Shown: one piece after another, positions 50,963-59,800 of the stretch | Layout of the letters: every line of letters starts with the position of its first letter | Numbering within the stretch: the stretch's first letter is position 1 | NCBI RefSeq assembly: GCF_015704865.1 | Contig: NZ_JADQTO010000028.1 | Coordinates: forward strand, 1 to 64,000 | Length of the DNA stretch: 64,000 bases | Source: Actinoplanes aureus | Lineage (GTDB): Bacteria; Actinomycetota; Actinomycetes; Mycobacteriales; Micromonosporaceae | Direction: 5' to 3' | The notes under the pieces: model-generated | Database searches by the model: none | What the model was told of the DNA's origin: nothing | What the model saw: the letters and a program-made list of their open reading frames with translations, nothing else | Translations under genes and position numbers: made by a program

Positions 50963-51700
50963 GTGAACAAGCGAATGATGCGAGGCGGCCTGGTGCTGGC
51001 CCTGAGCGCGGTGCTGGCGACGGCCGGCTGCGGCGGCGGCGAGACGTCCGGAGACAGCGCCGGCGGTGACACCAAGGCGTCCGACGCGACGGCGGCGCTC
51101 GTCGACGCGACGGCGAAGTTGCAGGAGCAGTCGTTCAAGGCTGTCATCGACATGGGCGACGCGGGCAGTCTCGCCGGTGTCATGGACCCGAAGAAGAAGG
51201 TCAGCGAGTTCGCCATGGAGAACAACGCCGACGGCGAGACCATGAAGACCGAGCTGCGGAAGATCGACGGTACGACCTATGTCCGGCTGACCATCCCGGG
51301 TGCGGACATCCCCGGCATGGACGGCAAGAGCTGGCGGAAGATGGACGGCCGGGGCGGCCCGGGCACGCTCGGTGACTTCGACGCCGCCCAGATCGCCAAG
51401 AGCCTGGAGACGGCCGCCGACGTGAAGTGGGCCGGCGACGACGCCGTGACCGGGACGATCGACCTCGCTAAGACCGGCAAGCAGCTGGGCCTGGCCGAGA
51501 CCGACCTGTCCAAGCTCACCGAGAAGACCGTCCCGTTCCAGGCGAACTTCGACGGTGAGGGCCGGCTCGTCCGCTACTCGCTGACCATGCCGAAGGCCGC
51601 CGGCGCCGAGTTCCCGACGAAGATGGACGTCACCTACTCGGACTTCGGCCTGCCCGTCGACGTGAAGGCCCCGGCCGAGTCCGAGCTCGCGAAGGGCTGA
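50963..51700 (+). CDS. LprG/LppX-like lipoprotein
   Basis: A 245-aa lipoprotein with signal LVLALSAVLATAGCGGG (lipidated Cys near residue 23). The remainder resembles the LppX_LprAFG fold, an antiparallel half-barrel that binds lipid (KLQEQSFKAVIDMGDAG; MDGKSWRKMDG; VPFQANFDGEGRLVRYSLTM). It probably carries lipids or glycolipids at the cell envelope. GTG start with GGGGGA upstream. Followed by a strong hairpin. Confidence 0.8.
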   Translation: MNKRMMRGGLVLALSAVLATAGCGGGETSGDSAGGDTKASDATAALVDATAKLQEQSFKAVIDMGDAGSLAGVMDPKKKVSEFAMENNADGETMKTELRKIDGTTYVRLTIPGADIPGMDGKSWRKMDGRGGPGTLGDFDAAQIAKSLETAADVKWAGDDAVTGTIDLAKTGKQLGLAETDLSKLTEKTVPFQANFDGEGRLVRYSLTMPKAAGAEFPTKMDVTYSDFGLPVDVKAPAESELAKG

Positions 51701-51738
51701 CGGCCCAGCTCACAAGGACCGGCCCAGCGCAGGCGGGG

Positions 51739-51786
51739 CTGCCCGGCCGGGCTGGTGCGCCGAGGCGTAGCAGCCCGGCCGGGCAG
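51739..51786 (+). terminator. long perfect hairpin terminator
   Basis: Perfect 16-bp stem CTGCCCGGCCGGGCTG/CAGCCCGGCCGGGCAG with a 16-base loop, 38 bases after the lipoprotein stop codon. No T-tract. Confidence 0.6.
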
Positions 51787-51827
51787 AAGCGCTGGCCACC
51801 AGCCCGGTCCGCGCCGATGATTGCGGC

Positions 51828-52157
51828 GTGGATTTCCCGCTTGAGTTGCTCGCGCCCTCCGTCGCGGCTCGTTCCGGGACGTGGGCGCGGCTCGGAGTCA
51901 CATGCGAGGTCCGCCCGGTCGCTCCGAACTACGGCAAAGCGGTAGTGGTCTGCGAGTTCGAATCGGCGGACTGGCTGGGCAACCTCATGATCTGGGTCAC
52001 CGGCGAGACCGAACTGGCCACGATCGACACCGTTCACGATCGCTCGGTCAACAAGCACTACGACCTGACCGCTCCCGCCGATCTCGACGCGCTGCTCGAT
52101 GAGCTGGTCGCTCTGCTCGCCGACGGCCGCATCCCGGACGCCGCGCTGATCTTCTGA
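51828..52157 (+). CDS. conserved-looking hypothetical protein (109 aa)
   Basis: GTG start. A small soluble alpha/beta protein (VRPVAPNYGKAVVVCEFE; WLGNLMIWVTGETELATIDT; then a C-terminal helix DLDALLDELVALLAD). It resembles small immunity-type or unknown conserved proteins of actinomycetes, but I cannot name the family. No neighbour of related function. Confidence 0.6.
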   Translation: MDFPLELLAPSVAARSGTWARLGVTCEVRPVAPNYGKAVVVCEFESADWLGNLMIWVTGETELATIDTVHDRSVNKHYDLTAPADLDALLDELVALLADGRIPDAALIF

Positions 52158-52206
52158 AGGGCGCACGCCTCTCCTGACGGGCGCACGTCGATGGGTGCCG
52201 GGATGA

Positions 52207-53425
52207 TCAAGGTCGCGCCGGGAGACCGGATTCTCGGAGTGCGTCGGCGGGTGCCCTGGAACGGCGGCGGCTGGATACTGCCGGTTCGAGCAGGACCACG
52301 GCGAAGGCGGCGAGCGTCAGGCCGGCACCTGCCAGGGCGGTGCTGCGTACCCCGGCGGCGGGGATCAGGACGCTGCCGAGCAGGGCGCCGCCGGTGATGC
52401 CGATGTTGAAGGCGGTGGAGGTGCCGGCGGAGGCCATGTCGGAGCTGCTCGGCGCGGTTTCGAGGGCCCGGGCGCCGAGTCCGGCGGCCATCCCGGCCAG
52501 CGCGAAGCCGGAGAGCGCCAGGGTCAGCACGGCGGGCCGTCCGTGAGGTGCCGAACGCCCACTGGCCGGTCAGCGCCAGCACCTGGAGACCGATGAAACC
52601 GGCCATCGTCAGCCAGCCGTTGCGGCCGACCACCCAGCCCGCCACGAACACCCCGATCAGGCCGGCCAGGCCGCGGACGAACAGCAGCGGGCCGACCCCG
52701 GACTCGGCGAAGCCGCTGACGTCGGTGAGGAACGGGCTCACGTAGGTGAACATGGTGAACGACCCGCCGACCGCGAGAGCGGTGTAGACGACGATCGCCC
52801 AGTACCGGCCGGCGTCGGGTGCCGAACCGTGTGCGGTCTCCCGCTCGCCGGGCGGTGCGCTCGGCATCAGCACGACGAGGGTGGCCAGGATGAGCAGGCC
52901 GACGCCGGAGAGCGCGAGGAAGGCGACCCGCCAGCTGGTCTGCTGACCCAGCCAGGTGCCGGCCGGGACACCGGCCAGGGCTCCGACGGAGCTTCCGGCG
53001 TACAGAATCGACAGTGCTTGCGGGCGCACCCGCGCGCGGAAGAGGGCAGCGGCGGCCGGGCTGATGACCGCCCAGAAGATCGCCTGGCTGAGCGCCGTGA
53101 CCACCCTGGCCGCCATCAGCGGCCAGTAGCCGTCGAGGAACGCGCACAGCGCGTTCGAGACGGCGAAGACCACCAGCAACGCGCAGAGCAGCGGTTTGCG
53201 CGGTACGCGCTGAGTGATCTTGGTGAGCGGCACCGAGGCGACGACCACCACCAGGCCGTAGACGGTCACCAGCAGGCCGACCTCGGAGACCGTTCGGCCC
53301 AGGTCGGCCGCGATCAGCGGGAGCACACCGATCGGCAGCGTCTCGGCGGTCACGTACATGAAAGTGGACAGCGACAGCGCGATGAGCGACAGCACCGCCG
53401 GGGCGCTGCCGAGCCGGGATCTCAT
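52207..53425 (-). pseudogene. MFS transporter with a frameshift
   Basis: A drug:H+ antiporter-1-type major facilitator: twelve helices are recognisable (FMYVTAETLPIGVLPLIAADLGRTV at the start in two pieces; VTVYGLVVVVASVPLT; RALVAL-type second half). The first frame carries it from 53425 to about 52545; the last third (LALSGFALAGMAAGLGARAL to the end) continues in another frame down to 52207. A one-base indel near 52525-52550 explains this. Either a sequencing error in the run GGCCCGCCG or a recent inactivation. Start at 53425 has AAGGGAAG upstream. Confidence 0.75.
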
Positions 53426-53454
53426 GGGGCTTCCCTTTACCCGCCGGGTGGTGG

Positions 53455-54072
53455 CTATCGAAACCCGGCGGCGAGGAAGGCGGCGAAGCCGGCCAGCGCG
53501 AGCGGGACGGCCGCGGCGACGGCGAGCAGGCGCTGCCGGTTGGCGCGGGCGGCGAGGGCGATGACGAGTACGCCGAGCGCGGTGTTGATCAGGGCGTCCC
53601 AGATCGGGGCGGTGCCGTAGTCGGGGTGGCCGATCCGGTTGAGGTGCAGGGCGGCCTCGGCGAACAGGACGGCACCGGGCAGGGCGAGACCGGCGATCCG
53701 CCGCCGGCCGCGGTCGTGGGCCCAGGTGCCGCCGATGCCGAAGGCGACACCGGCGACGACGCCGAACGCCATCCACAGGAACGAGCTGGGTGCCCAGATC
53801 ACCGCCCAGTCGTCGTTCTGGATGAGGGCGGCGGCGACGTAGTAGCTGGGCACGGCGATGACCAGCAGAATCGCGGCGGCGACCGCGGCGCGCAACCGGC
53901 CCGCGCGGATCCAGTAGCCGAAGGCGAACGCCGCCACCGCCCAGACGGCCGACGAGTTGCCGAGGTCGCCGAAGGGTGCCGGCACGTACTTGATCCACAC
54001 GAAGTCGAGGAAGCCGAGCAGGAAGCCGGCCGGGACCACCGCGCCGGCCACCCGTCGAAGATCAGGTCGCAT
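53455..54072 (-). CDS. DUF6518-type membrane protein
   Basis: A 205-aa integral membrane protein with about six helices (VVPAGFLLGFLDFVWIKY; SAVWAVAAFAFGYWI; AILLVIAVPSYYVAAALI; WMAFGVVAGVAFGIGG; GALFAEAALH-type; LVIALAARANRQRLLAV and LALAGFAAFLAA). This size and the W-A-P-S motif fit the DUF6518 group. Function unknown. It ends 29 bp from the MFS start and may be in one transcript. Confidence 0.7.
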   Translation of the reverse strand: MRPDLRRVAGAVVPAGFLLGFLDFVWIKYVPAPFGDLGNSSAVWAVAAFAFGYWIRAGRLRAAVAAAILLVIAVPSYYVAAALIQNDDWAVIWAPSSFLWMAFGVVAGVAFGIGGTWAHDRGRRRIAGLALPGAVLFAEAALHLNRIGHPDYGTAPIWDALINTALGVLVIALAARANRQRLLAVAAAVPLALAGFAAFLAAGFR

Positions 54073-54096
54073 GGTCCGGGACGGTACCGCCGGTCG

Positions 54097-54699
54097 TCAC
54101 GTGTCCGTGGCTCGCCGGGCGCGCAGGGCCCGCAGTTTGTGGCGGTTGCCGCAGCGTTCCATGGCGCACCAGCGGCGGGCGTTGGGGCGCGACGAGTCGA
54201 CGAAGACCAGGGGGCAGTTGTCGCTGGCGCACTCGCGGATGCGGTCGGCCAGCGGGCCGGTCAGCAGCTCGATCATCTCGCGGGCCAGGGTCGAGAGGGC
54301 TTGCGTGGCGCGTACCGGGGTGGCCCAGCCGACGCTCGTGCCGTCGGCGCCGAGTTCGGGGACGAGCGGAGCCGCGGCGGCGGCCCGGTTGATGGCGGCG
54401 ACCGAGGCCGGCGGCAGTGGAAGCCGGTCCGCGCGGGCGTGCGCGACGACCCAGACGGCCTGGCGCAGCGCCTTGGCCTCGGTGAGTTCTTCGGCGGTGA
54501 CCGGGCTGGTCACGATCGCTGACAGCGGCGGGTGGGCGAGCCAGTCAGCCAGGTCGGCGGGCTGATGGAGGGTTTCGAATATCGCGTAGGGGCCCTCGCC
54601 GCCGGAATGGGCGAAGTCCAGGCTGACGGCTCCCGCGTCGAAGCGGAAGGACCCGCCTCGGGGGTCGGTCAGCACCCGTCCGGTTGCGCTTGCTCGCAT
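54097..54699 (-). CDS. CGNR zinc-finger transcriptional regulator
   Basis: A 200-aa protein: an N-terminal stress-type domain (FDAGAVSLDFAHSGGEG) and a C-terminal CGNR zinc finger, IRECASDNCPLVFVDSS then RRWCAMERCGNRHKLRALR, which binds zinc through four Cys and contacts DNA. These regulators control small neighbouring operons in actinomycetes. It is divergent from the RidA gene 70 bp away, which is therefore its likely target. Confidence 0.88.
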   Translation of the reverse strand: MRASATGRVLTDPRGGSFRFDAGAVSLDFAHSGGEGPYAIFETLHQPADLADWLAHPPLSAIVTSPVTAEELTEAKALRQAVWVVAHARADRLPLPPASVAAINRAAAAAPLVPELGADGTSVGWATPVRATQALSTLAREMIELLTGPLADRIRECASDNCPLVFVDSSRPNARRWCAMERCGNRHKLRALRARRATDT

Positions 54700-54767
54700 G
54701 TAACCACTATAACTGGTAAATGAAAGACACCTGTTTAACCGGTGTCGCTGATTGAGGGGAGAGAGAC

Positions 54768-55157
54768 ATGAGCGTTCGGCACATCAACCCGAAGGGACTT
54801 CACCGCAGCCCGGCCTTCAGCCAGGCGGTCGTGGTCGAGCAGCCGACGAAGACGATCTACATCGGCGGGCAGAACGGCGTGGACGCCGACGGCAAACTCG
54901 TCGGCTCGACCGTCGGCGAGCAGTCCCGCCAGGTGTTTCGTAACCTGCGGACAATCCTGGAGAGCGAGGGCGCGACCCTGGGCAACATCGTGCACTGGCG
55001 GATCGCCGTGGTGAACGGGCACTCGTTCGACGAGGGCGTGGCGGCGTTCCAGGAGGTGTGGAACCGGGAGGATCCGCCGCCGGCGATCACCGTGCACGTG
55101 GTGGCCGCCCTCAACCCCGGCTTCCTGGTAGAGATCGATGCGGTGGCCGTGGTCTAG
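54768..55157 (+). CDS. RidA/YjgF-family protein
   Basis: A 129-aa Rid protein: the family deaminates or detoxifies reactive enamine/imine intermediates. Motifs include IYIGGQNGVDADGKLVGST, NLRTILESEGATLGNIVHW and a C-terminal HVVAALNPGFLVEIDAVAVV. The usual substrate Arg of RidA (in R-x-x-x-A near 105) is replaced here, so it belongs to another Rid subgroup. GAGGGGAGAGAG precedes the ATG. Divergent from the CGNR regulator, which probably represses it. Confidence 0.88.
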   Translation: MSVRHINPKGLHRSPAFSQAVVVEQPTKTIYIGGQNGVDADGKLVGSTVGEQSRQVFRNLRTILESEGATLGNIVHWRIAVVNGHSFDEGVAAFQEVWNREDPPPAITVHVVAALNPGFLVEIDAVAVV

Positions 55158-55291
55158 GTCGGTCCGTCAGCGCGACCGCCTGCCCGGCCCGGCGGTCGCG
55201 GTGCGGCCGGGACCAGGCAGAAGGTCGCGCGGGAGAGCGGGGACGGGCGGAAATCGGCGTGACGACGCTTGCGCGTACCCCAAAAGGGGGT

Positions 55292-55744
55292 TCAAAGAAG
55301 GGTGCGGACCGCGGCCGCGTCGGCGCGGAACTGGGTCTCGTCGAGCAGAGGTGGCGTGGTGGCGGGCAGCGGCCCGCCGTCGCCGATGTCGTCGGGGTAA
55401 CGCGCCGTGACGTGGGTGTGCAGGTGTGGTTCCCAGTTGCCCATCGTCAGAAAGTTCATCTTCGCCGGTCGGAAGCAGTCGCGGATGGCGCGGGCGACGA
55501 GGATGACCTCCCGGTTGTACTGGTCGGCCTCACCGACGGTGAGGTCCATGGGTTCGACGACGTGGCGTCCGCGCCAGACGACTATCGCGTAGCCGCGGAC
55601 GAAGGCGCGGCGGGCGAAGTACGCGTCGGTGACCTGGCCGGTGAAGATGCGCAACCCGAAGTCGATCTCGTCGGGGCGGCCGTGTGCACACCATCGGCAG
55701 CCGTCACCGGCCAACCGGGCCGCCCAGTCTCCCGCCCACGCCAC
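55292..55744 (-). CDS. HIT-like nucleotide hydrolase
   Basis: A 150-aa histidine-triad-fold protein. HLHTHVTARY near residue 105 gives the H-x-H-x-H nucleotide-binding triad, and CRWCAHGRPDEIDF near 17 gives a Cys pair typical of the CwfJ-like/HIT subgroup. It should hydrolyse nucleotide phosphoramidates or dinucleotides. No clear operon partner; the EamA transporter gene is 44 bp away on the same strand. Confidence 0.8.
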   Translation of the reverse strand: MAWAGDWAARLAGDGCRWCAHGRPDEIDFGLRIFTGQVTDAYFARRAFVRGYAIVVWRGRHVVEPMDLTVGEADQYNREVILVARAIRDCFRPAKMNFLTMGNWEPHLHTHVTARYPDDIGDGGPLPATTPPLLDETQFRADAAAVRTLL

Positions 55745-55787
55745 GATGCCCGACGCTAGACGACAGTCACGCTGCGCGCTGCCCCGC

Positions 55788-56663
55788 TTACCGCATGCTG
55801 GGTTCGCGATCCCGTGGCCGGCTGCGCGACACGCCGACGCCGGCCAGGCACAGCGCGCCGCCGGCCAGGGTGAGCAGGCCGGGAACCTCGCCGAGCAGGA
55901 GCCAGGACAGGATGATCACCACGACCGGTACGGCGTAGGTGGTCGAGCCCATCTTTCCGGCGGTCGTGCGGGCGAGCGCGTAGGCCCAGGTGGTGAACGC
56001 GATCGCGGTCGGGAAGACGCCCAGATAGATCACGTTGAGGGTGGCGCCGATCGGGGCCTCGGCGATGTCGGTGATGAGCCGGCCGGCGAACGGCAGGCAG
56101 CCGACCGCCCCGATCAGGCAGCCGAAGGTGGTGGCCTGCAGGGCGGTCGCGTGACGCAATGCCGGTTTCTGGGCGACCACCCCGGCGGCGTAGGCGACCG
56201 CGGCGACCAGGCAGAGCAGCACGCCGAGGATCGACGCGTGACCGCCGTCGGACATGGACACGCCGACCACGACGGCGCCCGCGAACGAGACGCCGATGCC
56301 GGCGAGCAGCCGGGGCGGGTAGCCCTCGTGCAGCAGCCAGCCGGCGAGCAGCGCCATCACGGCCGGGCCGACGTTGACCACCATGGCGGCGGTGCCGGCG
56401 TCGACGAGCTGCTCACCCCAGTTGAGGGCGACCATGTAGAGGCCGAACCAGAGCACACCGGAGACGGCGATGCCCGGCCAGGCGGCACGCGGCGGCAGGC
56501 CCTGGCGGCGGATGGCCAGGAAGATCAGCAGGGTGACCGCGCCGGCGAGCAGCCGGCCCAGGGCGAGCGAGCCCGGGTGGAAATGCGGGGCCGCGGCCCG
56601 GATCCCGACGAAGGCCGAGGCCCAGAGGACGACGGTGACGGTGGCGGCGGCGATCGCGGGCAT
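55788..56663 (-). CDS. EamA-type (DMT) transporter
   Basis: A 291-aa drug/metabolite transporter with ten helices in two EamA repeats (VTVVLWASAFVGIRAA at the start, VINVG-type AMVVNVGPAVMALLAGWLL, LLCLVAAVAYAAGVVAQ, AIAFTTWAYALARTTAG, VVIILSWLLLGEVPGLL). Exports small metabolites or amino acids. The ATG at 56663 is preferred to the TTG four codons earlier. Divergent from the SnoaL-like gene. Confidence 0.85.
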   Translation of the reverse strand: MPAIAAATVTVVLWASAFVGIRAAAPHFHPGSLALGRLLAGAVTLLIFLAIRRQGLPPRAAWPGIAVSGVLWFGLYMVALNWGEQLVDAGTAAMVVNVGPAVMALLAGWLLHEGYPPRLLAGIGVSFAGAVVVGVSMSDGGHASILGVLLCLVAAVAYAAGVVAQKPALRHATALQATTFGCLIGAVGCLPFAGRLITDIAEAPIGATLNVIYLGVFPTAIAFTTWAYALARTTAGKMGSTTYAVPVVVIILSWLLLGEVPGLLTLAGGALCLAGVGVSRSRPRDREPSMR

Positions 56664-56738
56664 GCCTAGAGCCAACCGTGCCGGGCCGGTCGCGGGCTAG
56701 CGATATTCGGACGTCGCGTTCGGGGTACATCCCCAACC

Positions 56739-57164
56739 ATGAATGGAGAAGCGGAACTGCGAGCCCTGGTGGAGGAACGTGTCGCCGCCGTGGCCGCCAA
56801 GGACCCGAAACCCCTCGCGGCGCGGCAGCACCCGGACGTGATCGAGTTCAACGTACTGCCGCCGCTGCACACGCACGGCAGTGCCGCCGCCGAGACCACT
56901 ACCCAGGCGTGGTTCGACGGGTACGCGACCGACATCGGCTACGAGGTGCGCGACCTGCATGTGACCGTGGACGGAGACGTGGGCTTCTGCTCGTTCGTCT
57001 ACCACGTCTCCGGCACGCTGAAGTCGGGTGGCGAGGTCGACATGTGGGTGCGCGCGACCCTCGGCTGCGTGCGGCAGGACGGCCGGTGGCTGATCGTGCA
57101 CGACCACGAGTCGGTCCCGTTCGACCCGGCCACCGGTCAGGCGCTGCTCAACCTCACGCCCTGA
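56739..57164 (+). CDS. SnoaL/NTF2-like domain protein
   Basis: A 141-aa NTF2-fold protein: helix-rich start (LRALVEERVAAVAAKDPKPL), HPDVIEFNVLPPL, TTQAWFDGYATDIGYEV and the closing DGRWLIVHDHESVPFDP, the standard order of small SnoaL-like proteins that bind hydrophobic ligands or catalyse simple isomerisations. No partner enzyme nearby identifies the substrate. It overlaps the 3' end of the convergent LLM oxidoreductase by 11 bp. Confidence 0.8.
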   Translation: MNGEAELRALVEERVAAVAAKDPKPLAARQHPDVIEFNVLPPLHTHGSAAAETTTQAWFDGYATDIGYEVRDLHVTVDGDVGFCSFVYHVSGTLKSGGEVDMWVRATLGCVRQDGRWLIVHDHESVPFDPATGQALLNLTP

Positions 57165-58098
57165 CCAGTCCGGCGTCCACTATCGCGTCGACGGCGTCGG
57201 CGCGGACCGCGTACCGGGTGATGCCCCAGCGCTTCTCGTTGCGGGCCATCGCCGCCCGGATCTCGTCGCCGGTGCCGATCAGCACGAACGGCGCCTCCAG
57301 CAGCTCCGGGACCGGCATCCCGAGGTTTTCCGCGTGCGGCGCCGCGGCCGCCTCCGCGTCGTCGGTGACCGCGACGATCTGCACCAGCGCCTCCAGCGCG
57401 GGCGGCTCCGCGCGGGTGGCCGCGCCGGTCACGACCTGCTCGATCTGCCGGTCGACCTGATCGGGACGCCAGCGCGCCTCGTGCCGGTGCCCGTCCTCGA
57501 GGGTGCGGCCCAGCCCGCTGAGCCCGACGATGTCCGCGTGCTGCCCGGCCCAGCGCAGGATCCGGGAGTTGGCGGTGCCGATGGTCAGCGGGATCCGGTC
57601 CTGGACCGGTCGGGGCTTGTCCAGGCGGGCCTCGGCCATCTCCAGCAGTGGCTCCCGCCTGGTCACCGTCTCCCCCGGCTCCCGCCTGGTCACCGTCTCC
57701 CCCGCGAGCAGGGCGACGACAGCCTCGGCGACGGCCAGGCAGCGGTCGACACGGCCGCGCACGTCGGGGCGCTCCCGGCCGATCGCCCGCCACTCGGCCG
57801 GGGTGTGCCCGGCGCCGAGTCCCAGCCGGGCGCGCCCGCCGGAGATCACGTCCAAGGTGGCGACGTCGGCGGCCAGGTGGATCGGCTCGCGGACGCCGGC
57901 GTTGGAGACGTAGGCCCCGAGCCGGATCCGGGTGGTGACCGCGGCGGCCGCGGCCAGGGCGACGCTCGGCGCCGCGCACGAGCCGGGATGGTCAGCGGCC
58001 TGCAGCGTGTCGAAACCGGCCTGTTCGCAGCGCTGCGCCAGGCGCAGCCAGGAGGCGGCGTCGGTGGGCTGGGCCTGCACGGAGAAGACCTGGGTCAT
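57154..58098 (-). CDS. LLM-class F420-dependent oxidoreductase
   Basis: A 314-aa TIM-barrel flavin/F420 enzyme, matching the TIGR03621 group: RCEQAGFDTLQAADHPGSCA, TTRIRLGAYVSNAGVREPIH, DVISGGRARLGLGAGHTPAE and the closing ALVRA-type end. A GETVTRREP segment occurs twice in tandem near residue 132 (27-bp exact duplication), which is probably tolerated in a surface loop. Start 58098 is preferred because the upstream 70 codons read as promoter/antisense sequence. Convergent overlap with the SnoaL-like gene. Confidence 0.88.
   Translation of the reverse strand: MTQVFSVQAQPTDAASWLRLAQRCEQAGFDTLQAADHPGSCAAPSVALAAAAAVTTRIRLGAYVSNAGVREPIHLAADVATLDVISGGRARLGLGAGHTPAEWRAIGRERPDVRGRVDRCLAVAEAVVALLAGETVTRREPGETVTRREPLLEMAEARLDKPRPVQDRIPLTIGTANSRILRWAGQHADIVGLSGLGRTLEDGHRHEARWRPDQVDRQIEQVVTGAATRAEPPALEALVQIVAVTDDAEAAAAPHAENLGMPVPELLEAPFVLIGTGDEIRAAMARNEKRWGITRYAVRADAVDAIVDAGLVRA
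57650..57703. repeat. 27-bp exact tandem duplication within the LLM gene
   Basis: Unit 1 is 57650-57676 and unit 2 is 57677-57703, identical. It adds nine residues (GETVTRREP) in frame, so the protein stays intact. A recent slippage event; useful as a strain marker. Confidence 0.9.
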
Positions 58099-58163
58099 GG
58101 GGGGACCCTGGCATTGGGGTGGCGCGTGGGGAAGGTTTTTCTGCGGTCGGCCGAACCGGTGCG

Positions 58164-58748
58164 TCAGGAATTCTCGGTGGGCGGGGGCACGGGCAGCGGG
58201 CGCGCGCCGTGCGGGCGCAGGCCGTCGAAGATGATCGCCAGGTAGCGGCGCCAGAGGTCCGGGCCGCCGTGCGGGGCGAATCCGGCCACATGGCCGGGCG
58301 CGCACATCAGCAGCGCGACGTCGGTGCCGGTGACGTCGGCACGGATCGCGCCGGCCTCGCGGGCTCGGCCGACCAGGGTGTCGATCTGGGCGAACATCGC
58401 GGCACGGGCGTCGGACAGCCGCTCGTTGACCGCGTGGGCCTCGCGCAGCACCGACAGGTCGTTCTGCTGCTGCCGCTCGGCGGCGAGGGTCAGGAACTCC
58501 AGCAGCGCGGCGCCCGGGTCGTCCGCCGTGGCCAGCCGTTTCCCGGCATGGGTCAGCGCGTGGACACGGTCCAGCATCACCTCGGCCAGCAGGTCGTCCT
58601 TGGTGGGAAAGTGCCGGAACACGGTGCCCTTGCCGATCCCGGCGCGCTGGGCGATGTCGGCGACCGACACGTCGAGTCCCCGCTCGGCGAACGCGGCCTC
58701 GGCCGCGGCCAGCAGGAGCGCCCGGTTACGGGCGGCGTCGGCGCGCAT
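58164..58748 (-). CDS. TetR-family transcriptional regulator
   Basis: A 194-aa repressor: HTH ALLLAAAEAAFAERGLDVSV then IAQRAGIGKGTVFRHFPTKD near residues 10-55, and a ligand domain after it (C-terminal SRYLAIIFDGLRP-like). It is divergent from the quinone oxidoreductase gene with two copies of a probable operator between them, so it very likely represses that gene and itself and is released by an electrophilic or quinone-like ligand. Confidence 0.9.
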   Translation of the reverse strand: MRADAARNRALLLAAAEAAFAERGLDVSVADIAQRAGIGKGTVFRHFPTKDDLLAEVMLDRVHALTHAGKRLATADDPGAALLEFLTLAAERQQQNDLSVLREAHAVNERLSDARAAMFAQIDTLVGRAREAGAIRADVTGTDVALLMCAPGHVAGFAPHGGPDLWRRYLAIIFDGLRPHGARPLPVPPPTENS

Positions 58749-58767
58749 ACCGAGATTCTATTAAGTT

Positions 58768-58827
58768 GACCGGGCGGTCCGCTTAGGGCTACCGTTTTGC
58801 TCGGAACATGACCGGGCGGTCCGCTTA
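58768..58827. promoter_or_regulatory. two direct copies of a TetR-type operator
   Basis: GACCGGGCGGTCCGCTTA occurs at 58768-58785 and again at 58810-58827, 42 bp (four helical turns) apart. Each core is palindromic, GACCG-GG-CGGTC. One copy sits next to the repressor start, the other just before the oxidoreductase RBS. Confidence 0.8.
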
Positions 58828-58840
58828 TCGGAGGTGCGAG

Positions 58841-59800
58841 ATGAAGGCTGTTATCACCATGGGCTACGGCGCTCCCTTCACGGTCGCCGAGGTTCCGGTG
58901 CCACGACCGGGGCCGGGGCAGATCCAGGTCCGCATCGCAGCGGCCGCGCTCAACCCGGTGGATCTCAAGATCGCCGCCGGTGACTTGCGGCCCCTGGCGG
59001 AGCTGTCGTTCCCGCACGTGCCCGGCAACGACTTCGCCGGCACCGTCACCGAGGCCGGCCCCGGCGTGACGGCCTACCAGGTCGGCGACGAGATCTTCGG
59101 ACACGCCATGCCACGAGCGCTGCGGCCGGTCGCCGGCCAGACCCACCCGTCCCTGGGCACCGGCACACTCGCCGAGTTCGCGGTGGTGGAGGCGGACACC
59201 CCCTTCATCACCCGACGCCCGCGCAGCGTCTCCGCCGCCGAGGCCGCCGCACTCGGCACCGCGGGCCTGGCAGCTCGCGCTCTCGCACTAACCGCAGCCG
59301 TCCAGCCCGGCGAGACGGTCCTGGTGATCGGCGCCTCCGGCGGTGTCGGCACCGCGTTGCTCCCGCTCCTGCCCGCCGCCGCCCGCGTCATCGCCACCGC
59401 CCACCCGGCCGACGCCGACCTGCTGAGCAAGCTCGGCGCCGACGACACCATCGGCTACGACGAGGCCACCTACCCGACCGGGGTGGACGTCGCGCTCAAC
59501 CTGGCCCTCCCCAGCGACCAGCTGGCCGGCGTGGCCCGCGCGCTGCGCCCGGGCGGGCGTCTCTACACGATCACGTTCCCGGTCCCCCGCCAGGAGTGGC
59601 TCGGCCGAGACGACGTCTCCCTTCAACTGGTCCTCGACACCGAGGGCGAGCTGGGCGGCATGCGGGAGGTCGCCGAGCTCGCGGCGGAGGGTGCGCTGGT
59701 GGCGACTGTTGGGCGGACTTACTCGCTGGAGGAGGGGCCGCAGGCATACGCGGATCTGGCACAGCGCCACACGGTTGGCAAGCTGGTCATCCTTCCCTGA
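58841..59800 (+). CDS. zinc-type alcohol dehydrogenase/quinone oxidoreductase
   Basis: A 319-aa MDR-family NADPH quinone oxidoreductase-like protein: GroES-like start (GYGAPFTVAEVPVPRPGPGQ), VPGNDFAGTVTEAGPGV near 70, Rossmann fold VLVIGASGGVGTALLPL near 155 (G-x-x-G-x-x-G). Zinc ligands of true alcohol dehydrogenases are not seen, so a quinone or enone reductase is likely. GGAGG 7 bases before the ATG. The divergent TetR gene and operator pair show how it is controlled. Confidence 0.9.
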   Translation: MKAVITMGYGAPFTVAEVPVPRPGPGQIQVRIAAAALNPVDLKIAAGDLRPLAELSFPHVPGNDFAGTVTEAGPGVTAYQVGDEIFGHAMPRALRPVAGQTHPSLGTGTLAEFAVVEADTPFITRRPRSVSAAEAAALGTAGLAARALALTAAVQPGETVLVIGASGGVGTALLPLLPAAARVIATAHPADADLLSKLGADDTIGYDEATYPTGVDVALNLALPSDQLAGVARALRPGGRLYTITFPVPRQEWLGRDDVSLQLVLDTEGELGGMREVAELAAEGALVATVGRTYSLEEGPQAYADLAQRHTVGKLVILP

